From: Aeromicrobium fastidiosum
GTDB taxonomy: Bacteria; Actinomycetota; Actinomycetes; Propionibacteriales; Nocardioidaceae
Direction: 5' to 3'
Assembly (NCBI RefSeq): GCF_017876595.1
Contig: NZ_JAGIOG010000001.1
Coordinates: 2,046,001 to 2,110,000 of the forward strand
DNA: 64,000 bases
Both the position numbers and the translations under genes were made by a program. The notes below the pieces were generated by a model. It was not told the origin of the DNA and did no database searches. It worked only from the letters and a program-made list of their open reading frames with translations. This document shows, piece after piece, positions 16,557-24,220 of this stretch. Within the stretch, counting starts at the first letter, position 1, and every line of letters begins with the position of its first letter.

Positions 16557-17653
16557 GCCCAGCCTCCCGCCGTCTTGCGGGTGCGCCGCAGCAGCCAGAA
16601 GAAGAACGGGCCGCCGACCAACGAAGTGAGCATGCCGATCGGCAGGTCGGCCCCGGTGACGGCCGTGCGGGCGATCAGGTCGGCGCCCAGCAGCAGGACC
16701 GAGCCCGCGAGGGCGCTGGCCGGCACGAGCACGCGGTGACCGGGTCCGACGAGCATCCGGATGAGGTGCGGCACGACGAGGCCGACGAAGGCGATGATGC
16801 CGGCGAACGACACCGCCGCCGCCGTGAGCAGGGCGACCAGGACGATCGCGACGAGGCGCAGCCGCTCGACGTCGATGCCGACGTGCCGTGCTGCCCGGTC
16901 GCCAAGCGCCAGCACGTCGAGCCGGCGGGCCATCAGCATCGATCCCACCAGGCCCACCGCGACGAGCGGGGCGACGACACCGACGTACTCCCACCTGCTG
17001 CCGTTGAGGCTGCCGAGCTGCCAGAACACGATCTGCTCGCGCTCCTGGGTGTCGCCGAGGAAGATCATCAGCGCCAGCCCCGACGCGCACACCGCATTGA
17101 CCGCGATGCCGGTCAGCACCAGCGTCACGACCTCGGTGCGTCCATCGGCCCGGGAGAGGGCGTAGACCAGCAGGGTCGTCACGAGGCCGCCGACGAAGGC
17201 GAACAGCGCCGTCGTCCACGACCCGATCAGCTGGATCTGGAAGACGATCACGATCGCGGCGGCGAAGGCGGCACCCGTCGACACGCCGACGACGCTGGGC
17301 TCGGCCAGCGGGTTGCCGAAGATGCCCTGCATCAGCGCGCCGGCCGTCGACAGGGCGGCACCGACGATGATCGCGAGCGCGATGCGCGGGAACCGCACCT
17401 GCCACAGCGTGTTGTCGCCCTGGGGGTGCGTCGGCATCGTCCCCCAGTCGAGCCCCACGCGGTGCATCAGGGAGCCCCAGACCTCGCTCGCCGGGATCGC
17501 CAGCTGACCGCGTCCGGCGGCGTAGACCGTGAGCACGGCGAGCGCGACGCCGAGCACGACGAACAGCGCCGTCGCGCGGGCACCGTGACGGCGGGGGAGC
17601 GGCGGAGTCGTGTCGGCGACCGGCGCGGCCCGTGGGGGCAGCGTGGCTGTCAC
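16553..17653 (-). CDS. hmuU: Haem ABC transporter permease (FecCD family)
   Basis: This 366-residue permease has about nine to ten hydrophobic helices and the FecCD/BtuC signatures GALMQGIFGNPLAEPSVVGV, GIAVNAVCASGL, FAGIIAFVGLVVPHLIRML and LPIGMLTSLVGGPFFFWLL. It moves haem across the cytoplasmic membrane together with HmuV and HmuT. A short Pro-rich N-terminal cytoplasmic tail precedes the first helix. The GTG start at 17653 overlaps the hmuT stop (GTGA). Confidence 0.94.
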   Translation of the reverse strand: MTATLPPRAAPVADTTPPLPRRHGARATALFVVLGVALAVLTVYAAGRGQLAIPASEVWGSLMHRVGLDWGTMPTHPQGDNTLWQVRFPRIALAIIVGAALSTAGALMQGIFGNPLAEPSVVGVSTGAAFAAAIVIVFQIQLIGSWTTALFAFVGGLVTTLLVYALSRADGRTEVVTLVLTGIAVNAVCASGLALMIFLGDTQEREQIVFWQLGSLNGSRWEYVGVVAPLVAVGLVGSMLMARRLDVLALGDRAARHVGIDVERLRLVAIVLVALLTAAAVSFAGIIAFVGLVVPHLIRMLVGPGHRVLVPASALAGSVLLLGADLIARTAVTGADLPIGMLTSLVGGPFFFWLLRRTRKTAGGWA

Positions 17654-18759
17654 TGGGCCGACTCCGGGGCGTAGATCGCGACGGCGAGCGAGTTGAGCAC
17701 CTCGGCCGTCCGCGGTCCGAAGCTCAGCACCTGGCTGTCCTGCATGTCGACGATGCGCCGGTTCTGACCGGCCGGGGTGTTGGCGATCGCGGGCAGGCGG
17801 TCGAGCAGCCCGTCGACGCCGCCGACCGACTCGAGCCCCTTGCTCATCATGATGATGAGATCGGGCTGCGCCGCGATGATGGCCTCGTCGTTGACGGGCT
17901 TCATGCCGTTCCAGCCGATCTCGCGGGTCACGTCGTAGCCGCCGACCGCATCGATCAGGCCGTCGGCCCCGGAGCCCTCGCCGAACATGTAGTAGACGCC
18001 GGCCTGGCCGCGCACGTACAGGAAGACCATCCGCAGCTTGTCCTGGACGGCCGTGGGTGCGACCTTCGCGATCGCGGCCTTTGTGGCGGCGACCTCCTTC
18101 TCGATCCGCTGGCCCAGCTGCTTGCCCTCGGCGGGGACGCCCAGGGCGTCTGCGACCTCCTGCGTCAGCGACGAGACGTTGTCGAGGCTGCGCTGGGAGT
18201 CGGTCACGACGACGGGGATGCCCGAGTCACGCATCTGCAGGATGACGTCCCACGGACCCAGCGACGTGTCGGTGAGGATCACGGTGGGGTCGAGCTCGAG
18301 GATCGACTCGGCGTTGAGGTCGTGGCCGTTGCTCGTCACGAGCGGGAGCTTCTTGGCCTCGTCGAACTGGGTCGAGACGTCACGGCCCACGACTTGGTCC
18401 CCGAGCCCGAGCTCGAACACGGTCTGCGAGAGCGTGCCGTAGATGTCGAGCGCGAGGATGCGGCTCGTGTCGGTGATCGTCACCTTGGTGCCCTGGGCGT
18501 CGGTCACCGTGACGGGGAGGGTCTGCTGCGGCGAGGTCGTGACGGGCGTGATGGAGCTGCCGGCCAGCGAGGCGTGTGTCTCGCCGGAGTACGACTTCGG
18601 GTCGTCGAGCACCGTTGCCGAGGCGAGGTCGACGGCGGCGCGGTCGGTGCCACCGTGCGCCGTGCCGCCACCCGAGCCGGCCCCGCAGGCGGCGACGACG
18701 GAGACCGACAGGAGGACGGCCGCGAGACGGCGGGCCGCGGAGAAGACAGGGCGGGGCAC
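17650..18759 (-). CDS. hmuT: Haem-binding lipoprotein of the ABC importer
   Basis: This 369-residue substrate-binding lipoprotein has a lipobox VAAC with Cys 25 after a 24-residue signal. The two lobes of the iron/haem-binding family II periplasmic fold follow (ILALDIYGTLSQTVFELGLGD, LNAESILELDPTVILTD, YVRGQAGVYYMFGEGSGADGLIDAVGG, NDEAIIAAQPDLIIMM). First gene of the haem operon. The GTG start at 18759 is preceded by GAAGGA. Its promoter region carries two DtxR/IdeR-like boxes, so expression is probably iron-repressed. Confidence 0.93.
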   Translation of the reverse strand: MPRPVFSAARRLAAVLLSVSVVAACGAGSGGGTAHGGTDRAAVDLASATVLDDPKSYSGETHASLAGSSITPVTTSPQQTLPVTVTDAQGTKVTITDTSRILALDIYGTLSQTVFELGLGDQVVGRDVSTQFDEAKKLPLVTSNGHDLNAESILELDPTVILTDTSLGPWDVILQMRDSGIPVVVTDSQRSLDNVSSLTQEVADALGVPAEGKQLGQRIEKEVAATKAAIAKVAPTAVQDKLRMVFLYVRGQAGVYYMFGEGSGADGLIDAVGGYDVTREIGWNGMKPVNDEAIIAAQPDLIIMMSKGLESVGGVDGLLDRLPAIANTPAGQNRRIVDMQDSQVLSFGPRTAEVLNSLAVAIYAPESAQ

Positions 18760-18773
18760 GGTAATCCTTCGGG

Positions 18774-18792
18774 TTAGGTGAGGGTAGGCTAA
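18774..18792. promoter_or_regulatory. DtxR/IdeR-like iron box 1
   Basis: The 19-mer starting TTAGGTGAGG and ending GGCTAA matches the DtxR/IdeR palindrome consensus (TTAGGTTAGSCTAACCTAA) at about 15 of 19 positions. It contains the candidate hmuT -10 (TAGCCT on the minus strand, 18791-18786). Confidence 0.6.
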
Positions 18793-18798
18793 CAGTTC

Positions 18799-18817
18799 TC
18801 AGGGTTGCCTATCCAAA
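18799..18817. promoter_or_regulatory. DtxR/IdeR-like iron box 2
   Basis: The second 19-mer (core AGGGTTGCCTATCCAAA) matches the same consensus at about 14 of 19 positions. It overlaps the candidate hmuT -35 (TTGGAT on the minus strand, 18816-18811). Two boxes 25 bp apart would cover the whole hmuT promoter and lie upstream of the haem oxygenase promoter. Confidence 0.45.
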
Positions 18818-18835
18818 GTGTGACATGGATCATGA

Positions 18836-18870
18836 CATCTTGTCAGAACAAGATGACCGTGTGTCATAAT
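18836..18870 (+). promoter_or_regulatory. Candidate haem oxygenase promoter with internal inverted repeat
   Basis: TTGTCA (18840-18845) and CATAAT (18865-18870) are spaced 19 bases apart, a plausible -35/-10 pair. An 8-bp inverted repeat (catcttgt / acaagatg, 4-base loop, 18836-18855) overlaps the -35 and could be an operator for a second regulator. Both are inferred from sequence only. Confidence 0.4.
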
Positions 18871-18906
18871 CTTTGGCACACCCGCCGCCCGTCCCAGGAG
18901 CACGCC

Positions 18907-19560
18907 ATGACCATCACCGCCGAGAGCCCCGCGCCCTCGCTGTCAGCCCTGCTCCGCACTGGATCGCAGGCGGAGCACACCGCCGCCGAGGGATCGAGTT
19001 TCATGTCCGAGCTGCTCGCCGGGCGCATCAACGAGGCCGGCTACGCGCACTTCCTCGGTCTGCTGCGCCGGGTGTACGAAGCCCTCGAGGGCACCGCCGC
19101 CGAGCTGGCGTCCGACCCCGTCGCCTCGGCCGTCATCGACCCGGCCATCGAGCGGCTCGCCGCGATCGACGCGGATCTCGACCACTGGGGACGCGTCGAC
19201 GTCGACAGCCCGGCCACCGACGCCTACGTCGCGCGCATCCGGGAGTCCGCGTCGTGGGGCGGCCTGTTCGTGGCGCACCACTACACGCGCTACCTCGGCG
19301 ACCTCTCGGGCGGACAGGCGATCGGCCGCATCATCAGCCGCGAGTTCGGGCTCGACGGCGTCGGCACGGCGTTCTACGCCTTCGACGAGGTGCCCAAGCC
19401 CAAGCTCTACAAGGACGCCTACCGGGCGCGCCTCGACGCCCTGCCCCTCGACGACGCCGACCGCCAGCGCGTCCTCGACGAGGTCAAGGCCGTCTTCAGC
19501 CTGAATGGCGGCATCTTCGCCGAGATGACGACCCACCTCGACAGGTACTCCCGCCCCTGA
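18907..19560 (+). CDS. hmuO: Haem oxygenase (biliverdin-producing)
   Basis: This 217-residue cytosolic enzyme opens haem to biliverdin, CO and free iron. The proximal His is His24 in QAEHTAAE, and the distal-helix signature YLGDLSGGQAIGRI is intact. FYAFDEV and KPKLYKDAYRARLDAL follow, as in HmuO/HO-1 proteins. The ATG at 18907 follows AGGAG at 7 bases; an in-frame upstream start would add a Cys/Trp-containing extension through the promoter and is rejected. It is divergent from hmuT, completing an import-and-degrade module. Confidence 0.94.
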   Translation: MTITAESPAPSLSALLRTGSQAEHTAAEGSSFMSELLAGRINEAGYAHFLGLLRRVYEALEGTAAELASDPVASAVIDPAIERLAAIDADLDHWGRVDVDSPATDAYVARIRESASWGGLFVAHHYTRYLGDLSGGQAIGRIISREFGLDGVGTAFYAFDEVPKPKLYKDAYRARLDALPLDDADRQRVLDEVKAVFSLNGGIFAEMTTHLDRYSRP

Positions 19561-19609
19561 CGCCTCAGCGGATTGGCTTCGGGCAGCGTGAGTGCGCGAC
19601 AATGTGGGC

Positions 19610-20980
19610 GTGGCTCATGTGACGATCGTCGGCGGCGGACCTGGTGGCTACGAGGCGGCGCTGGTCGCCTCCCGACTGGGGGCGCAGGTCACCCTGATCG
19701 AGCGTGACGGCATCGGCGGCTCGACGGTCCTGACCGACTGCGTGCCCAGCAAGACGCTGATCGCGACCTCCGACCTGCTCACCGACGTCAGCACGGCCGG
19801 CGAGCTGGGCGTCAAGGTGCCGGCCTCGATCCGCGCCGATCTCGCCGCCGTCGACTCCCGTGTGCTGGCCCTCGCGCAGGCGCAGTCCGACGACATCGCC
19901 CACCGCCTCGCCGCCAGCGACGTCGTCATGGTCGCCGGCACCGCGACGATCGAGACCGCGGGCTCGGTGCGGGTCGAGACCGCCGACGGCGAGCAGGTCA
20001 TCGAGACCGATGCGATCCTCGTGGCCACCGGCGCTCATCCTCGCGTCAGCCCCACGGCCCAGCCCGACGGCGAGCGCATCCTCACCTGGGAGCAGGTGTA
20101 CTCGCTGCAGGAGCTGCCCGAGCACATGATCGTTGTCGGCTCGGGTGTCACGGGTGCGGAGTTCGCGAGCGCCTACAACGGGCTCGGTGCGTCGGTGACG
20201 CTCGTGTCGAGCCGCGACCGGGTGCTGCCCGGCGAGGACGTCGACGCCGCCAACGTCATCGAGGACGTCTTCACGCGGCGCGGCATGACGGTCATGGGCA
20301 ACTCGCGCATGGCCTCGGTCGAGCGCACAGACGCCGGCGTGCTGGTGACGCTGACGGACGGGCGCACGGTCGAGGGCTCCCACTGCCTGCTGGCGCTCGG
20401 CTCGATCCCCAACACCGCCGGCCTGGGCCTCGAGGAGGTCGGGGTCGTGCTCGACGACGGCGGCTTCATCAAGGTCGACCGCGTCTCGCGCACCAGCGTG
20501 CGGGGCATCTACTCGGCCGGTGACTGCACCGGCGTGCTGATGCTGGCGTCGGTCGCCGCGCAGCAGGGACGCATCGCGATGTCGCACCTGCTGGGCGACG
20601 CGGTGCACCCGCTCGACCTCGGCAAGGTCTCGAGCAACGTGTTCACCTCGCCCGAGATCGCGACGGTCGGCATGTCGCAGAAGCAGGTCGAGGAGAGCGA
20701 TCTGCAGATCGACGTCGCGATGCTGCCGCTGGCGTCCAACGCCCGCGCCAAGATGCAGGGCGTCCACGACGGCTTCGTCAAGATCTTCTGCCGCCGGGGC
20801 ATGGGCGTCGTGGTGGGCGGCGTCGTCGTCGGTCCGCGAGCCAGCGAGCTCATCCACGCCCTGTCGCTGGCGGTCTCGGCCTCGCTGACGGTCGACCAGG
20901 TCGCGGACGCCTTCACGGTCTACCCGTCGATGTCCGGCTCGGTCGCCGAGGCGGCCCGCCGTCTGCACCACATCGGCTGA
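19610..20980 (+). CDS. lpdA: NAD(P)H-quinone dehydrogenase, flavoprotein disulfide reductase family (LpdA type)
   Basis: This 456-residue FAD enzyme has a dinucleotide motif VGGGPGGYEAA at residues 7-17. The active-site helix reads STVLTDCVPSKTL, keeping only the second Cys (Cys44), so the redox disulfide is lost. GSGVTGAEFA, YSAGDCTGVLMLASVA and the C-terminal dimer domain follow. This matches mycobacterial LpdA (Rv3303c), which reduces quinones rather than lipoamide. I chose GTG 19610 because the Rossmann strand begins immediately after it. GTG 19592 and 19604 are also possible, and no strong Shine-Dalgarno decides. Confidence 0.88.
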   Translation: MAHVTIVGGGPGGYEAALVASRLGAQVTLIERDGIGGSTVLTDCVPSKTLIATSDLLTDVSTAGELGVKVPASIRADLAAVDSRVLALAQAQSDDIAHRLAASDVVMVAGTATIETAGSVRVETADGEQVIETDAILVATGAHPRVSPTAQPDGERILTWEQVYSLQELPEHMIVVGSGVTGAEFASAYNGLGASVTLVSSRDRVLPGEDVDAANVIEDVFTRRGMTVMGNSRMASVERTDAGVLVTLTDGRTVEGSHCLLALGSIPNTAGLGLEEVGVVLDDGGFIKVDRVSRTSVRGIYSAGDCTGVLMLASVAAQQGRIAMSHLLGDAVHPLDLGKVSSNVFTSPEIATVGMSQKQVEESDLQIDVAMLPLASNARAKMQGVHDGFVKIFCRRGMGVVVGGVVVGPRASELIHALSLAVSASLTVDQVADAFTVYPSMSGSVAEAARRLHHIG

Positions 20981-21110
20981 CAGCTTGTCCCCGGCCTGAC
21001 GGCCCGCTCCCTGCAACCGCAGGAATGACACGCGTGTAGTTCGCGGGATTGTCATTTTTCGGTCGCATTTCGGGAAAAGTTATGGGCATAATCAGTCGGC
21101 GACCACTCTG

Positions 21111-21137
21111 GTCACACCAGTCACATCAGTCACAGGA
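21111..21137 (+). repeat. Three 9-bp direct repeats upstream of the amidase gene
   Basis: Three consecutive gtcacaNNN units (gtcacacca, gtcacatca, gtcacagga) end 13 bases before the amidase ATG. The third also supplies AGGA, a possible ribosome-binding site. Operator function is unknown. Confidence 0.4.
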
Positions 21138-21150
21138 ATGGACTTCCCCC

Positions 21151-24100
21151 ATGCTTTCCTGGCGCACGGCTCGACGCATGTCCGGCACTGGCCTCACGAT
21201 CGCCCTCGTGGTGGGTGCTGGCGTGCTCGCACCCGTCCCCGCGCAGGCCGCGGGCACGCAGGTCACGGGCGCTGCGCCCGGAGCCGTCGCGGCACCCGCG
21301 CCGGTCGAGGCGCCTCCGGTCGACGTCACGACGACCGCCGTCCCCTCTGTCCCCGTCGCGCCTGAGCGCCCGTCGAGCAGCGACCTCGTCGCCGAGCTGC
21401 CCAAGACCGCGACGTCCGACTTCAGGATGGTCGGCGTCACGTGGACCAGCGGCCCGTCGACGGGCGTCAAGGTCGAGGTGCGCACCCGCACGGCCGGCGC
21501 GTGGTCGGCATGGACGACGCTCGACGTCGAGGTGCAGGCCGGCGAGGGTGGAGAGCCCGGCACCGAGCCGCTGTGGGTCGGCGACGCCGACGGCGTGGCG
21601 GCGCGTGTCACCAGCGACGGCGACCCGCTCGAGGGCGTCCGCATCGCCACGATCGACCCGGGCCAGGACGACGCCGTCGCCGAGCCGGGCGCGACGGGTG
21701 CCGCCTTCAGGACCGCCGCCGCAGACGGCGCACCCGGCTACACGCCGCAGCCCGCGATCATCTCGCGCGCGGCCTGGGGTGCGTCCGCCGGGACGCCGTG
21801 CGACTCGCCCGCGGCCGGTGACCAGACCCGCGGCGTCGTCGTCCACCACACGGCCGGCACCAACTCGTACACGCAGGCCCAGTCGGCACAGATCGTGCGT
21901 GCCACCCAGGCGTTCCACATGAAGTCACGCAAGTGGTGCGACCTCGGCTACAACTTCCTGGTCGACAAGTACGGGCAGATCTTCGAGGGCCGCCGCGGTG
22001 GCATCGACCGTGCCGTCCGCGCCGCGCACTCGGGCAACGCCGCGGTCAACATGTACGCCATGGGCGTCTCGATGATGGGCAACTACGACGAGGTCAAGCC
22101 GAGCGCGGCGCTCAAGGACGCCATGGTGCGGCTGATCGGCTGGCGGCTCGGCACCAACTACCTCCCGGCCAAGGGCACGTACTCCCTGGGCGGCAAGACG
22201 CTCAACATGATCGCGGGCCACCGCGACGTCCTCAGCACTGCCTGCCCGGGTCGCTACGGCTACGCGTGGCTGTCGGAGGCCGGCGGCCTGCGCGACCGCG
22301 TCGAGGCGTACATCGCGGCCTACTCCAGCCCGGTCAAGTCGCTCTACCGCGCCCTCGGCGCAGCCGCGACCGGCCCGATCTTCATCGGCGAGGCGCAGGG
22401 TGCCGATGGCAGCCGCCTGCGGGCCAAGCTCGTCGACATCTACTCCAAGGGCACCGCAGGACCCGCGTTCACGGTCGGCGGCACCATCCGCGCCGAGTAC
22501 GACCGGGTCGGCTCGCGCGCCGGGGTGCTCGGCTACCCGAAGGCGAACGCCGCGGCGGCGGCCGGCGGCACGCGCCAGGAGTTCGACGGCGGCTACATCA
22601 CGACGACCGCTGCCGGCAGGGCCACGGCCTACACGAGCGCCGGTGCCGTCATCCCCGGAGGATCCGCGGCTCCGTCCGCTCCGGCTCCCGCGGTCAAGCC
22701 CGCAACCGTCAGCAAGGTCAGCGTCAAGGCCGGGGCGCGGTCCGCCCGCCTGACCTGGCCCGCGGTCGCCGGGGCGACGAGCTACGACGTCTGCCTCTAC
22801 GCCAACAAGAACGTCAAGAAGGTGTGCAACCGGTCGGCGTACGGCGTGTCCGGGACGACGGCCCTGGTCGCCAAGCTGAAGCCCACGAACGGCACCGACT
22901 GGTACGCCAAGGTGCGCGCCGTCAACGGCTCGCTGAAGGGTGGCTACTCGTCGCTCAAGGGGTTCAACCTCTCGTCGGTCGCCGCCAAGGCTGCTTCCGC
23001 GGCATCGGCTCCGGCGGCCGCCGCAGAGCCCGCCGCCGTGTCATCGGCCGCGACGGTGCCCCCGTCCGCCGAGGCACCCGGTGTCGACACCGTGACGGTG
23101 CCCGCGTCCGGCGCGATCGCGATCTCCGGTCACGGCTACGGCCACGGCATCGGGATGAGCCAGTACGGTGCCCAGGGTGCCGCGCTGGCCGGTGTCACGT
23201 ACGACCGCATCCTCGCCTCGTACTACCCGGGTACGTCGTTGGGCACCCAGGGCGGGTCGATCCGCGTGCTCATCTCGCAGGACACCAGCGACGCGGTCGA
23301 CGTGCGTGCCGCGTCCGGACTCGTGTTCCGCAAGGTCTCGGGATCGTTCAAGAAGTCCCTGCCCACGACGGTCGGCGGCCGCAAGGTCACGACCTGGCGC
23401 ATCGTGCGCGTCTCGTCGAAGAAGACGCAGTCGACCCTGCAGTACCGCACCAGCGGGCGCAGCTACCGCACGTACAAGGGCATCCGGTGGACCGGTGACG
23501 GGCAGTTCCAGGGCCCGAGCCGCATCGGGCTCGTGCTGCCGGGCGGCTCGACCGTCTCCTACCGCGGTGCCATCAGGTCGGCGGTCCCGTCGAAGGGCTC
23601 GACCGCCCGCGACACCGTCAACGTCCTGCCGCTCGAGCACTACGTGCGGGGTGTCATCGCGGCCGAGATGCCCGCCAAGTGGGCACCCGAGGCGCTGAAG
23701 GCACAGGCCGTCGCGGCCCGTACCTACGGCGTCCGCAGCATCAACGCCGCGCGCTACTACGACATCTGCAGCACCACGGCGTGCCAGGTGTACGGAGGTG
23801 CGTCGCGGGAGACCGCGACGACCGATGCCGCTGCTCGCGCCACGAGCGGCCAGTACGTGTCCTACAACGGTGTGCCGGCGTTGACGCAGTTCTCGTCATC
23901 CTCGGGCGGGCGCACCTCGGTCGGCTCGCAGCCCTATCTCGTGGCGGGGGACGACCCGTACGACGGATGGGCCGGCAATGCCAACCATGCCTGGACCACG
24001 ACGGTCCCGGCAGCACGCATCCAGAAGGCGTACCCCACCATCGGAACGCTGCGGTCGCTCGCGATCACGCGTCGCGCCGGCGGCGGGTCGTGGGGTGGCC

Positions 24101-24210
24101 GTGTCAGCAGCATCACGCTGGTGGGGACGAGCGCGAACGTCTCCATCTCGGGCAACGACGCCCGGTGGGCCTTCGGGCTCAAGTCCAACTGGTTCAGCTT
24201 CGGAAGTTAG
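21151..24210 (+). CDS. Secreted PGRP-type N-acetylmuramoyl-L-alanine amidase fused to a SpoIID domain
   Basis: This 1019-residue wall hydrolase has a signal peptide (1-32, ending PAQAAG). An N-terminal beta domain (about 70-180) carries LVAELPKT and EPLWVGDADGV. The PGRP/amidase_2 domain (about 205-390) has zinc ligands in VVHHTAGTN, AGHRD and the Cys of TACPGRYG. An LGFP-like stretch follows (about 395-495, GVLGYPKA), then an Fn3-like segment (about 515-610). The C-terminal SpoIID domain (about 640-1019: GHGYGHGIGMSQYGAQG, PLEHYVRGVIAAEMP, LKAQAVAARTYG) follows. It likely cleaves the stem peptide, with the SpoIID part acting on glycan strands. The ATG at 21151 gives a proper signal peptide; earlier in-frame ATGs do not. 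Confidence 0.92.
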   Translation: MLSWRTARRMSGTGLTIALVVGAGVLAPVPAQAAGTQVTGAAPGAVAAPAPVEAPPVDVTTTAVPSVPVAPERPSSSDLVAELPKTATSDFRMVGVTWTSGPSTGVKVEVRTRTAGAWSAWTTLDVEVQAGEGGEPGTEPLWVGDADGVAARVTSDGDPLEGVRIATIDPGQDDAVAEPGATGAAFRTAAADGAPGYTPQPAIISRAAWGASAGTPCDSPAAGDQTRGVVVHHTAGTNSYTQAQSAQIVRATQAFHMKSRKWCDLGYNFLVDKYGQIFEGRRGGIDRAVRAAHSGNAAVNMYAMGVSMMGNYDEVKPSAALKDAMVRLIGWRLGTNYLPAKGTYSLGGKTLNMIAGHRDVLSTACPGRYGYAWLSEAGGLRDRVEAYIAAYSSPVKSLYRALGAAATGPIFIGEAQGADGSRLRAKLVDIYSKGTAGPAFTVGGTIRAEYDRVGSRAGVLGYPKANAAAAAGGTRQEFDGGYITTTAAGRATAYTSAGAVIPGGSAAPSAPAPAVKPATVSKVSVKAGARSARLTWPAVAGATSYDVCLYANKNVKKVCNRSAYGVSGTTALVAKLKPTNGTDWYAKVRAVNGSLKGGYSSLKGFNLSSVAAKAASAASAPAAAAEPAAVSSAATVPPSAEAPGVDTVTVPASGAIAISGHGYGHGIGMSQYGAQGAALAGVTYDRILASYYPGTSLGTQGGSIRVLISQDTSDAVDVRAASGLVFRKVSGSFKKSLPTTVGGRKVTTWRIVRVSSKKTQSTLQYRTSGRSYRTYKGIRWTGDGQFQGPSRIGLVLPGGSTVSYRGAIRSAVPSKGSTARDTVNVLPLEHYVRGVIAAEMPAKWAPEALKAQAVAARTYGVRSINAARYYDICSTTACQVYGGASRETATTDAAARATSGQYVSYNGVPALTQFSSSSGGRTSVGSQPYLVAGDDPYDGWAGNANHAWTTTVPAARIQKAYPTIGTLRSLAITRRAGGGSWGGRVSSITLVGTSANVSISGNDARWAFGLKSNWFSFGS

Positions 24211-24213
24211 GGT
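24208..24213 (+). promoter_or_regulatory. Leaderless -10 TAGGGT built on the preceding stop codon
   Basis: TAGGGT lies 7 bases before the ATG at 24221. Its first three bases are the TAG stop of the upstream amidase. Confidence 0.5.
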
Positions 24214-24220
24214 CTTGTTC

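Noticed and set aside
18805-18906. N-terminal extension of the haem oxygenase from ATG 18805
   Set aside because: It would run through the promoter and hairpin. The AGGAG and the haem oxygenase fold support ATG 18907.
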